A stretch of 64,000 nucleotides of DNA from Hamadaea sp. (GTDB lineage: Bacteria > Actinomycetota > Actinomycetes > Mycobacteriales > Micromonosporaceae), in NCBI RefSeq assembly GCF_013362815.1, contig NZ_JABFVK010000018.1, forward strand, positions 1 through 64,000. Reading direction: 5' to 3'. This document shows positions 25,592 to 36,577 of the stretch, piece by piece. The translations under genes were made by a program, and so were the position numbers. The notes beneath the pieces are model-generated. The model ran no database searches and was not told the DNA's origin. It was given only the letters and a program-made list of their open reading frames with translations. Position 1 is the first letter of the stretch, and the number at the start of each line of letters is the position of its first letter.

Positions 25592-26470
25592 GTGGTCGCC
25601 CCGTTCGACGCCGGCAGCGGCGGGCCCACCGCCCTGCGGATCATGCTCGGGGCGCATCTGCGCCGGCTTCGGGAGGCGAGCGGGATCTCCCGGGAAGACG
25701 CCGGCTGGCAGATCCGGGCGTCCGAGTCGAAGATCAGCCGGATGGAGCTCGGCCGCGTCGGCTTCAAGGAGCGCGACGTCGCCGACCTGCTCACCCACTA
25801 CGGGCTCGCCGACGGTGAGGAGCGCGACCGGCTGCTGACCCTGGCCCGCGACGCGAACGCGCCCGGCTGGTGGCATCGGTACAGCGACATCCTGCCCGCG
25901 TGGTTCCAGCCGTACATCGGGTTGGAGTCGGCGGCGTCCCTCATCCGGAACTACGAGGTCCAATTCGTCCCCGGCCTGCTCCAGACCCGGGAGTACGCGC
26001 GGGCGGTCGTCAGCCTCGGGCATGCGCGTACCGGGCCGGAGGGGGTCGAGCGGCGCGTCGAGCTGCGGATGACCCGGCAGCAGGTGCTCCGCAAACCGGA
26101 GGCCCCCCAGTTCTGGGCGGTCGTCGACGAAGGCGCGCTCCGCCGCCCGGTCGGCGGCCGTCAGGTGATGATCGCCCAGTTGGAGGCGCTCATCGGGGCC
26201 ACTGAGCTGCCCAACGTACGCATCCAGGTCGTGCCGTTCGTCATCGGCGGGCACGCCGCACACGGCGGAGCTTTCAGCATCATGCGGTTCGCCGAACCGG
26301 ACCTGCCGGACGTCGTCTACGTGGAGCAGCTCACCAGCGCGATCTACCTCGACAAGCGCGAAGACGTCGACCAGTACCAGATCGTCATGGAGACGCTCTG
26401 CATCGAGGCCGCACCGCCGGAACAGACACCCGACATCCTCCGCAAAATCGCGGCCGATCTGTCCCGGTGA
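25592..26470 (+). CDS. XRE-family regulator with DUF5753
   Basis: 292 aa, GTG start with GGGAGG 12 nt upstream. HTH_31-type Xre domain at about residues 12-70 (LRIMLGAHLRRLREASGISREDAGWQIRASESKISRMELG), then DUF5753 at about 95-275 (WFQPYIGLESAASLIRNYEVQFVPGLLQTREYARAV and MRFAEPDLPDVVYVEQLTSAIYLDK). DUF5753 regulators with DUF397 partners are a hallmark of Streptomyces and relatives, related to the whiJ/abaA group. Here the DUF397 gene precedes the regulator, and a DUF574 methyltransferase gene follows after 43 bp. Confidence 0.94.
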   Translation: MVAPFDAGSGGPTALRIMLGAHLRRLREASGISREDAGWQIRASESKISRMELGRVGFKERDVADLLTHYGLADGEERDRLLTLARDANAPGWWHRYSDILPAWFQPYIGLESAASLIRNYEVQFVPGLLQTREYARAVVSLGHARTGPEGVERRVELRMTRQQVLRKPEAPQFWAVVDEGALRRPVGGRQVMIAQLEALIGATELPNVRIQVVPFVIGGHAAHGGAFSIMRFAEPDLPDVVYVEQLTSAIYLDKREDVDQYQIVMETLCIEAAPPEQTPDILRKIAADLSR

Positions 26471-26513
26471 CTTAATCTATGGATCCCCAACCCTTCATGC
26501 GAGGTGCATTGCA

Positions 26514-27320
26514 GTGAACGACGCACCGCCCAACGCCGAGCTGCTGTCCCGCCTGGACACTTCGGTGGCGCACTCGGCCCGGCTCTGGAACTACCTGCTC
26601 GGCGGCAAGGACAACTTCGCCGCCGACCGCGAGGCGGCCGAGCAGGTGCTGGCCTTCATGCCCGAACTCGTCCAGTCCGCGCGCTACAACCGCGAGTTCC
26701 TGGGCCGCGTGGTCCGTCACCTCGCCGGGACCGTCGGCATCGACCAGTTCCTCGACATCGGCACCGGACTGCCGACCGCGAACAACACGCACGAGGTCGC
26801 CCAGAAGACCAATCCGGCCGCGCGGATCGTCTACGTGGACAACGACCCGATGGTCCTCGTACACGCGCGTGCCCTCCTGACGAGTACGCCCGAAGGCGCG
26901 ACCGACTACATCGACGCCGACATCCGTGATCCGGAGAAGATCCTGCAGAACGCCGCGCGTACGCTCGACTTCGAGCGGCCGGTCGCGATCATGCTGCTAG
27001 GCATCGTGAACTTCGTCGTGGACGACGCCGAATCGGCCGCGATCGTGCGCAAGCTCCTCGACGCCGTCCCGTCCGGCAGCTACCTCGTCATGTCGCACCC
27101 GACGGCCGAAGTCCACCGGGAAGCGGTCGAGCGGGCGATGCAGATGTGGAACTCCAGCGGCTCCGCTCCCATCTGCGCGCGTACGCCGGACGACATCGCC
27201 GGGTACTTCGAGGGGCTGGAGGTTCTCGAGCCCGGCTTCGTGACCGTGTCGCACTGGCGGCCGGACGGCAACGACGAGACCGTCGTCACCGAGTGGTGCG
27301 GCGTCGGCCTCAAGCGCTGA
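26514..27320 (+). CDS. DUF574-type SAM-dependent methyltransferase
   Basis: 268 aa, GTG start. Family opening: DTSVAHSARLWNYLLGGKDNFAADREAAEQVL, followed by IDQFLDIGTGLPTANNTHEVAQ (SAM motif I), ARIVYVDNDPMVLVHARALL (motif II) and VAIMLLGIVNFVVDD (motif IV region). DUF574 methyltransferases are abundant in actinobacteria and often sit beside DUF397 and XRE-DUF5753 genes, as here; their substrate is unknown. The C-terminus is normal (TEWCGVGLKR). A family A palindrome begins 25 bp after the stop codon. Confidence 0.93.
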   Translation: MNDAPPNAELLSRLDTSVAHSARLWNYLLGGKDNFAADREAAEQVLAFMPELVQSARYNREFLGRVVRHLAGTVGIDQFLDIGTGLPTANNTHEVAQKTNPAARIVYVDNDPMVLVHARALLTSTPEGATDYIDADIRDPEKILQNAARTLDFERPVAIMLLGIVNFVVDDAESAAIVRKLLDAVPSGSYLVMSHPTAEVHREAVERAMQMWNSSGSAPICARTPDDIAGYFEGLEVLEPGFVTVSHWRPDGNDETVVTEWCGVGLKR

Positions 27321-27345
27321 GCTCGCCTTTTCCCTGCCTCGGAGC

Positions 27346-27408
27346 CGCTGGATCAGGGTTCTGGGTCGAATCTTGCGCGAAGATTCGACCGTGAACCCTG
27401 ATCCAGCG
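27346..27408. repeat. Palindromic repeat family A, copy 2
   Basis: 16-bp arms CGCTGGATCAGGGTTC (27346-27361) and its complement (27393-27408), with nested GTCGAATCTT (27365-27374) and AAGATTCGAC (27380-27389). Lies between the DUF574 gene and the HhH-GPD gene, both on the plus strand. A further fragment, GGATCCAGCG, occurs near 27429. Confidence 0.9.
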
Positions 27409-27462
27409 CTGATCTTGCGGACCGACGCGGATCCAGCGGGCCGGTCTGGCAAGCTGGGGGCC

Positions 27463-28035
27463 ATGTCGAAGCTCTTCCTCGCACAGGAGCCCGCGGCCGA
27501 CGAGATGCTCGCGACCGACCCGCTGGCGCTGCTCATCGGGATGCTGCTCGATCAGCAGCAGCCGCTCGAGAAGGCGTTCGCCGGGCCGTACCGGCTGGCC
27601 GAGCGGCTCGGCGTCCAGCACCTCGACGCGGCCGCCGTCGCCGGGCACGATCCCGAGGACTTCGCCCGGATCTTCGCCGTTCCCCCGGCCATCCACCGGT
27701 ACCACGGTTCGATGGCGCAGCGTACGCAGCAACTGTGTCAAGCAGTCGCCGACGTTTATGACGGCGACGCCGGCCGGATCTGGGGCGAGGCGGCCGACGG
27801 CAAGGACCTCTTCAACCGGCTGACGGCGTTGCCCGGTTACGGCAAGCAGAAGGCGCACATCCTGATCGCCCTGCTCGGCAAGCAGCTCGGCGTACAACCC
27901 GACGGCTGGCGCGAGGCGGCCGGGGCGTACGGGGAGGTCGGGTCGTTCCGGTCGGCGGCCGACATCGTCGACCTGGCTTCCCTGACGAAGGTGCGCGAGT
28001 ACAAGAAGGCGGCCAAAGCAGCCGCCAAAGGCTAG
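27463..28035 (+). CDS. HhH-GPD-type base-excision-repair family protein
   Basis: 190 aa from ATG at 27463. Blocks: LALLIGMLLDQQQPLEKAFAGPYRLAERLG, FARIFAVPPAIHRYHGSMAQRTQQLC, then the helix-hairpin-helix region NRLTALPGYGKQKAHILIALLGKQLGV. This actinobacterial family is annotated as HhH-GPD base excision DNA repair protein; the catalytic Lys/Asp of true Nth/AlkA enzymes and the Fe-S cluster are not obvious, so enzymatic activity is uncertain. The stop overlaps that of the convergent DUF4239 gene by 4 bp. Confidence 0.85.
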   Translation: MSKLFLAQEPAADEMLATDPLALLIGMLLDQQQPLEKAFAGPYRLAERLGVQHLDAAAVAGHDPEDFARIFAVPPAIHRYHGSMAQRTQQLCQAVADVYDGDAGRIWGEAADGKDLFNRLTALPGYGKQKAHILIALLGKQLGVQPDGWREAAGAYGEVGSFRSAADIVDLASLTKVREYKKAAKAAAKG

Positions 28036-28799
28036 GGCAGGCCGCGTACTTGGGCGAGGGCGGCGAGCAGGCTGTCCGGCGACACCGCGAAGGCCCGGCT
28101 GAACGGGAACTCCACCTGATAGAGGACGAAGAGCAGCAACGCGATCATCGCCCCGACGACCGCCATCATCAGCCCGTTCGGGAAGGTGCGGTCCAGCCCG
28201 AACAGGTAGAGGAACAGCACACTGACCAGGCCGCCGGCGAGCAGCACCGGCCAAAGCAGGCCCGGCATGCCTTCACCGGCCGCCTGCAGCCGGGCACTGC
28301 GAGCGCCGGCCGCCGCACTGATCTGCGCGCTGAGTTGTGCGTACGCGTTCTGCTCCGGATCGGTCTGCGGGCGTACCGCGTCGACGCGGTGACGGAGTTG
28401 AGTGAAGGCGAGTTCGGCCCGATCATCGGGCTCGTGGCGAATCCGTAGCCGATCCCATTCCGGCCCGGTCGCATCCGCGAGGTACGCCACGATCAGCTGG
28501 CGTACCTCGGAACGGTCCACCGGGGCGAGCTGATCGGTCGACCAGTACGCCTCGACGAGGCTCCCGGCTTCGAGATCGGTGCTCGACGCCGCCGCCGATC
28601 GGGGTTCCCAGACGGCGATCGCCGCGATGGCGATGAGGATGGCGTACACCATCCCGATGGTGGCGTAGAGCGCGCTGGCGGCGTCGGAGTCGGCGACCAG
28701 CCAGCGATCGGGCACGAACTTGGAGACCACGAGGAAGCCACCCGCCGACACGGCGGCGGCCCCGGCGGTGACCAGCGTTCCGGCGAGCATGACATCCAT
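28032..28799 (-). CDS. DUF4239 (bestrophin-like) membrane protein
   Basis: 255 aa from ATG at 28799. Two N-terminal and two C-terminal hydrophobic helices flank a soluble middle: FVPDRWLVADSDAASALYATIGMVYAILIAIAAIAVWE and LYLFGLDRTFPNGLMMAVVGAMIALLLFVLYQVEFPFSRAFAVSPDSL are DUF4239 blocks. The family is predicted as bestrophin-like, possibly an anion channel, but has no proven function. It is the last gene of the encapsulin operon, 16 bp after the propeller gene. Confidence 0.87.
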   Translation of the reverse strand: MDVMLAGTLVTAGAAAVSAGGFLVVSKFVPDRWLVADSDAASALYATIGMVYAILIAIAAIAVWEPRSAAASSTDLEAGSLVEAYWSTDQLAPVDRSEVRQLIVAYLADATGPEWDRLRIRHEPDDRAELAFTQLRHRVDAVRPQTDPEQNAYAQLSAQISAAAGARSARLQAAGEGMPGLLWPVLLAGGLVSVLFLYLFGLDRTFPNGLMMAVVGAMIALLLFVLYQVEFPFSRAFAVSPDSLLAALAQVRGLP

Positions 28800-28815
28800 C
28801 GAGGCCCCCAAGATC

Positions 28816-30147
28816 TCAGCGGCGTACGCGAGCCGCGAGGGTGATCGCGGGGACGAGCAAGCCCGCGAAGAAGGTCAGCGTGAGTGGCAGTTTCCGTTTC
28901 GGCGGCGGTGGCGGGGGTGGACGGCGGACTGCGGCCAACGCCACCGGCGAAGGGTCCACATGCGACGGTGCGACGGACGGCGGAGCAAGCGACGGCGTGG
29001 GAGGCGGAGGGGACGGTGGAATGTAGGGAGCGGGCTGAGGCCAACGGATGCCGACGGCGTACTCCTCGACTTCGCCGCCGGACGCCGATCCGGTCGGCTG
29101 CACCACCGCCGGGCTTCCGGCGTACAACCGCAGGAGCAGGCGCAGACTGCGGGCCGTGCGTGGCACTGCCACCTCGGGCCACCGCAACTCCGCGGAAGTC
29201 GCCCCCGGCGGCACCGAGGCGGTGGCGCGGACGCCGCCGAGCCAGCCCGCGAGCAGGGCGGATTCCGGGGTCGTGTTCCGGACCGCGACGGTGACCTGGA
29301 ACGCCGTGGCCTCGGCGGCGATCGCCGGGGCCGCCGCCAAGCCGTCGTCGGAACCGACCACCCCACCGATGCTCAAGGCGCCCAACGTCGTCACCGTGTT
29401 GCGCGGCGCGTCCGCGTTCTCGGACGAGCCGTAGTCCCAGAGGACCGGGCAGGCCGCCGCATCGGCGTGGTACGCCGTCACCCCGGCCTCGGTGAAGGTT
29501 GCGTGCCCCGGATCGGACAACGGGATGTGATAGATGCGGCCGGTCGAGTTCTCCAACGCGAGCAGTACGCCGAACGCACTGACCGACACCGCACCGAAGG
29601 CGACACCATCCACAGTGGGCAGAGCCGCCGAGGTCATCGCTCCCGAGGACGGATCGACGCGCACGAGCCGCGTCGGCGAAGCCGCCAGCCCGTAGAGCGC
29701 GCCGTCGAGCGGATTCACCGCCCAGTCACCCAGATCGATCTGATCGGACAGCTGAACCCGCCGCACCACCTTCAGCGCGGGGAGCTGCACGTCGACTAGT
29801 GACGAGCCGTCCAGCAGGAGCCAGTCGTCGCCACTCACCGCGCCCGCGTAGGCGCTCGGCACGATCGCCGGCCCTACCGCAGTCACCTGACCAGCCGCGT
29901 CGACGGTGACCGTCTGCCCTCCGGAGATCGCGTACACGTAGTCGTCGAAGTAGCCGAGAGCGTTCAACGGCTTCGGCAGATCGGCGATCTTCGCGTACCC
30001 GTGGGCGTCCTCGTCGAAGCGCAGCAGCGTCTTGTCCTGTGCGAGAACGAAACCGTTGCGGCACAACGGTTGCGCGGCCGGGGTGGTTACTGTAGCCGGC
30101 ACCACCCCGGCCGCCATCGCCAGCGCGAGCAGCCACGCGCCGGGCAT
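28816..30147 (-). CDS. Secreted propeller/GEVED-like protein with C-terminal anchor
   Basis: 443 aa. Signal peptide (residues 1-24, LLALAMAAGVVPATVTTPAAQ), then a DUF6923/propeller-like region (about 30-240; LLRFDEDAHGYAKIADLPKPLNALGYFDDYVYAI, LDGALYGLAASPTRLVRVDPSSG), a beta-sandwich ending in GGEVEEYAVGI, the hallmark of GEVED-type domains, a Pro-rich wall-spanning linker (PPSPPPPTPSLAPPS) and a final membrane helix (about 420-438). It is probably exposed outside the membrane. No function is known. It lies 6 bp after the polyprenyl synthase gene, so it is co-transcribed with the encapsulin genes. Confidence 0.78.
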   Translation of the reverse strand: MPGAWLLALAMAAGVVPATVTTPAAQPLCRNGFVLAQDKTLLRFDEDAHGYAKIADLPKPLNALGYFDDYVYAISGGQTVTVDAAGQVTAVGPAIVPSAYAGAVSGDDWLLLDGSSLVDVQLPALKVVRRVQLSDQIDLGDWAVNPLDGALYGLAASPTRLVRVDPSSGAMTSAALPTVDGVAFGAVSVSAFGVLLALENSTGRIYHIPLSDPGHATFTEAGVTAYHADAAACPVLWDYGSSENADAPRNTVTTLGALSIGGVVGSDDGLAAAPAIAAEATAFQVTVAVRNTTPESALLAGWLGGVRATASVPPGATSAELRWPEVAVPRTARSLRLLLRLYAGSPAVVQPTGSASGGEVEEYAVGIRWPQPAPYIPPSPPPPTPSLAPPSVAPSHVDPSPVALAAVRRPPPPPPPKRKLPLTLTFFAGLLVPAITLAARVRR

Positions 30148-30153
30148 GGCTCG

Positions 30154-31290
30154 CTACCGATCCCGCTGGGTGAGCAGCCGCGCGAGCGCGGTCAGCTCCA
30201 GCGTCCGGGCCAGCGGCGGGTCGTCGTGCAACCGGTCCAACGCCCGGCTGATCAACTCGCTCGCCTGCGCCACGCACCATTGCCGCCCGCCCGCAGCGTC
30301 CACGGCGTCCGCGAGCCGCTCCAGCTCCGCCTCCTTCAGCTCGTCTTCCTTGGCGTACGCGTCGAGCAGCGGACGGGCAGCGGGAACGCCCGAGCGCAGC
30401 GCGACGACGACGGGCAGGCTCTTCTTCCGGCTGCGCAGGTCGGAGTAGACCGGTTTGCCGGTGATCGCGGGATCGCCCCAGATGCCGAGCAGGTCATCGG
30501 TGATCTGGAAGGCGAGCCCGAGATCGGCCCCGAACCCACGGAGCCGGGCGACCTGCTCGGCGGTGCCGCCGCCGAGGAGAGCACCCAGACCGGTGGCGCA
30601 TTCGATCAGCGCGCCTGTCTTGCGCCGCGCCATCGCCAGGCACTCCGCTGTCGTGACGTCGTCGCGCGATTCGAAGGCCAAGTCCTCGCCTTGGCCGTGG
30701 AGCAGGTCGCCGACCGCGCCCGACAGCATCTTCTGGGCCAGCCGGGCCCGGGTGGGACCGGCCACCCGGGAATCGGCCGGCCCGCTGAGCAGGCCGAGGG
30801 TGTCGAAGGCCAGCGCCAGGAGCGCGTCGCCGACCAGGATCGCCTGAGCGACGCCGAACTCCTTCCACACCGTCGGCCGGTGCCGCCGGGTCTCGTCGCC
30901 GTCCATCACGTCGTCGTGGATCAGCGAGAAGTTGTGGGCCAGCTCGACGGCGACGGCCGCCGGCAGCGCAGGTGCGGGCGCACCACCCACGGCCTGGGCC
31001 GCGAGCAGGACCAGCGCCGGGCGCAGCGCCTTGCCGGTGTGGGCGTGCACGGCCGGGATGCCGTGCCGGTCCCACCACCCGAAGTGGTAGCCGGACGCGT
31101 GCCGCAGCACGGCCGGCAGCGAGTCGACCGCCGCCCGGATCGCCGGTTCGGCCAGCGCCCGGGCCGAATCGACCGCCTGCCGGGCGACCTGCGCCGCCGG
31201 GGTGGGCTGAGCGGGGGCGACGCGTCCGGTGCCGACGTCCGCTTCCGGCGTACGCGATCGCAACGGGACGTCGACCGGACGCTCAGTCAT
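30154..31290 (-). CDS. Polyprenyl (probably geranylgeranyl) diphosphate synthase, likely encapsulin cargo
   Basis: 378 aa from ATG at 31290, overlapping the encapsulin gene by 8 bp. Trans-isoprenyl diphosphate synthase motifs: first Asp-rich [11 protein letters not shown] (D126, D127, D130), [14 protein letters not shown] (IPP-binding Lys/Arg), and second Asp-rich DDLLGIWGD, where the usual last Asp is Gly as in many actinobacterial homologues. Phe121 at -5 from the first motif with no insertion resembles type I GGPP synthases, hence C20 rather than C15 product is favoured. Residues 1-45 are Pro/Ala/Arg-rich and probably disordered, like cargo-loading extensions of family 2B encapsulin cargo enzymes. 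Confidence 0.9.
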   Translation of the reverse strand: MTERPVDVPLRSRTPEADVGTGRVAPAQPTPAAQVARQAVDSARALAEPAIRAAVDSLPAVLRHASGYHFGWWDRHGIPAVHAHTGKALRPALVLLAAQAVGGAPAPALPAAVAVELAHNFSLIHDDVMDGDETRRHRPTVWKEFGVAQAILVGDALLALAFDTLGLLSGPADSRVAGPTRARLAQKMLSGAVGDLLHGQGEDLAFESRDDVTTAECLAMARRKTGALIECATGLGALLGGGTAEQVARLRGFGADLGLAFQITDDLLGIWGDPAITGKPVYSDLRSRKKSLPVVVALRSGVPAARPLLDAYAKEDELKEAELERLADAVDAAGGRQWCVAQASELISRALDRLHDDPPLARTLELTALARLLTQRDR

Positions 31291-32710
31291 GGAAGTGCCC
31301 GATCTGGACGTTCTCGAGCACGCCGAGCGCGTCCGGGACCATGACTGCGACCGAGTAGTAGGCACTGACCAGGTAGGACATGATCGCCTGGTCGTTGATG
31401 CCCATGAACCGCACCGAAAGGCTCGGCTGGTACTCGTCGGGGATGCCGGTCTGGTGCAGGCCGACGACGCCCTGCTCGTCCTCGCCGAGCCGCATGGCGA
31501 TGACCGACGTCGTGTGGGTGTCCGTGACGGGGATCTTCGAGCACGGAAGCAGGGGCACCCCACGCCACGATGGCATGTGGTGCCCCTGGAAGTCGATCGT
31601 GGCCGGATAGATCCCGCGCCGGGTGCACTCCCGCCCGAACGCTGCGATCGCGCGCGGGTGCGCCAGGAGCACGTGGGTGCTCCGGCGGCGGCTGAGCAGC
31701 TCGTCGAAGTCGTCCGGGGTGGGCGGCCCGGTCCGCGTGTGGATGCGTTGCTTGAGGTCCGCGTTGTGGAGCAGACCGATTTCGCGGTTGTTGACCATCT
31801 CGAACTCCTGTCGTTCTCGAAGAGCCTCAACGGTCAATCGCAACTGTTGCTCGGTCTGATTCATCGGATGGTTATAAAGATCTGCGACTCGTGTGTGGAT
31901 CCGCAGCACGGTCTGCGCGACGCTGAGTTCGTACTCCCGTGGCGACATGTCATAGTCGACGAAGGTGCTCGGCAGCTTCGGCTCGCCGTCGTGACCGGCC
32001 GACAGCTCGATCTCCGCCTCGCCGTGCCGGTTCTGCCGCGGCACCCGGCTGCTGCGCAACCGGCTCAGATGGGCGGCGAGCGCCGGAGACTGCTCGGCGA
32101 TCTCGTCGAACGACCGGCGCGGGAGGCTCAGCACGATGCAGGCGGTGGCCGCGCGTACGGAGTATTCCCAGGTCAGATCGGATTCGACGAGCACCTGATC
32201 GCCGAAGCACTCGCCGTCGGCCAGGACGCCGAGGACTGCCTTCGCGCCGTACTCACCGAGGCCGACCTTGTCGGCCTTGCCGTGCGCCATCAGGTAGAGC
32301 TGGTCGGCCGGCGCGCCCGCCTCGACGATCGTGTCGCCGGCGGCGTACTCCCGTTGGGCGAATCTTCTGGACAGCGCGTCGAGCGTCTCGAGATCTTCGA
32401 AGTCGCGGAGCTGTGGCAGTTCGCGCAGCTCCGGTGGGACGACCCGGACCTGGTCACCGATGTTGGTGAAGGTCAGCCGCCCGTCGCCGACGGCATAGGT
32501 GAGCCGCCGGTTCACCCGGTACGCCGCTCCCGTGACCTGGAGCCAGGGCAGGACCCGGAGCAGCCAGCGGGAGGTGATCTCCTGCATCTGCGGGACGGAC
32601 TTGGTGGTCGTCGCCAGGTTCCGCGCCGCTGCGGTACTGAGGCTCGACCGGCCGTTCGGGGACTCGGACCCCGCTTCGATGGGTTCGCTCGGAGCGTCGA
32701 GGATCGTCAT
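31283..32710 (-). CDS. Family 2B encapsulin nanocompartment shell protein
   Basis: 475 aa. N-terminal arm (1-95; [20 protein letters not shown]), inserted cyclic-nucleotide-binding-like domain (about 98-215; [36 protein letters not shown]), linker, then an HK97-type shell fold (about 245-475) with family 2 encapsulin/SrpI blocks [78 protein letters not shown] and [16 protein letters not shown]. Such proteins assemble into icosahedral compartments holding an enzyme. The 8-bp overlap with the polyprenyl synthase gene points to that enzyme as cargo. The Arg of the nucleotide-phosphate cassette appears replaced (DLTWEYSV), so cyclic-nucleotide binding is doubtful. Older annotations call it a Crp-type regulator. 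Confidence 0.93.
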   Translation of the reverse strand: MTILDAPSEPIEAGSESPNGRSSLSTAAARNLATTTKSVPQMQEITSRWLLRVLPWLQVTGAAYRVNRRLTYAVGDGRLTFTNIGDQVRVVPPELRELPQLRDFEDLETLDALSRRFAQREYAAGDTIVEAGAPADQLYLMAHGKADKVGLGEYGAKAVLGVLADGECFGDQVLVESDLTWEYSVRAATACIVLSLPRRSFDEIAEQSPALAAHLSRLRSSRVPRQNRHGEAEIELSAGHDGEPKLPSTFVDYDMSPREYELSVAQTVLRIHTRVADLYNHPMNQTEQQLRLTVEALRERQEFEMVNNREIGLLHNADLKQRIHTRTGPPTPDDFDELLSRRRSTHVLLAHPRAIAAFGRECTRRGIYPATIDFQGHHMPSWRGVPLLPCSKIPVTDTHTTSVIAMRLGEDEQGVVGLHQTGIPDEYQPSLSVRFMGINDQAIMSYLVSAYYSVAVMVPDALGVLENVQIGHFHD

Positions 32711-36010
<3,300 letters not shown>

Positions 36011-36028
36011 GCCGGGAAGTGAAGCACG

Positions 36029-36058
36029 CTCTTGACGAAAGCGTCAAGAGTCCTTGAC
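36029..36058. promoter_or_regulatory. Three-half-site operator between S41 peptidase and ArsR-type regulator
   Basis: CTCTTGACG (36029-36037) and CGTCAAGAG (36042-36050) form a perfect 9-bp inverted repeat with 4-nt spacer. A third half-site CTTGAC (36053-36058) makes a second inverted repeat GTCAAG-4-CTTGAC with the middle one. Likely binding site of the winged-helix regulator, overlapping both divergent promoters. Confidence 0.75.
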
Positions 36059-36067
36059 ACTTAACTC

Positions 36068-36577
36068 ATGACGGAACCGGAAGAGACCCTGGAGGTCTCC
36101 TCGGCCACTCAGTACGCCGCACTCGGCCACCCGATGCGACTGCGCCTGCTGTTCGTCCTCGGCAAGCGGCAGGCCACGATCAGCCAGCTCGCCGCCGACC
36201 TCGGTACGCGTAAAGGCAACATCGCGCACCACCTCGGCGTCCTGCGTGAGGCGGGGATGGTGAAGATCGCGTACACCAAACCCGTCCGCGGCGGCACCGA
36301 GCAGTACTACGAACGGGTCGCCCGGAAGATCCACTTCACGGGCGAGCAGGCGATCGCACAGAAGGCCCTGACCTTGCGCGTACTGTCCGAGGAGATCGAG
36401 GCAGCCGCTCCCGATCCGTTCCTCGTCCTGCGGCAGATCCATCTGACCCAGGCCCAAGCCGCTCAACTCGCGACGACGCTGTCCGACCTCGTGGACGGCG
36501 TCGAAGAGGCGGGCGAGGACGAGCCTCGCTACCGGCTGCTCGCCGGCCTGTTCGCCCCGCAGCCGCCCGCCGCCTAG
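36068..36577 (+). CDS. ArsR-type winged-helix transcriptional regulator
   Basis: 169 aa. HTH_20/ArsR-like domain at about residues 10-95: YAALGHPMRLRLLFVLGKRQATISQLAADLGTRKGNIAHHLGVLREAGMVKIAYTKPVRGGTEQYYERVARKIHF. A C-terminal helical domain (about 100-165) probably mediates dimerisation. No metal-binding Cys/His cluster of true ArsR metalloregulators is present. No Shine-Dalgarno precedes the ATG, so the mRNA may be leaderless. It likely binds the CTTGAC half-sites between itself and the S41 gene. Its stop overlaps that of the convergent ATPase gene by 4 bp. Confidence 0.9.
   Translation: MTEPEETLEVSSATQYAALGHPMRLRLLFVLGKRQATISQLAADLGTRKGNIAHHLGVLREAGMVKIAYTKPVRGGTEQYYERVARKIHFTGEQAIAQKALTLRVLSEEIEAAAPDPFLVLRQIHLTQAQAAQLATTLSDLVDGVEEAGEDEPRYRLLAGLFAPQPPAA

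Noticed and set aside
31283-32710. Crp/Fnr-type transcriptional regulator
   Set aside because: Only the inserted domain resembles cNMP-binding proteins; there is no helix-turn-helix, and the rest is an encapsulin shell fold.
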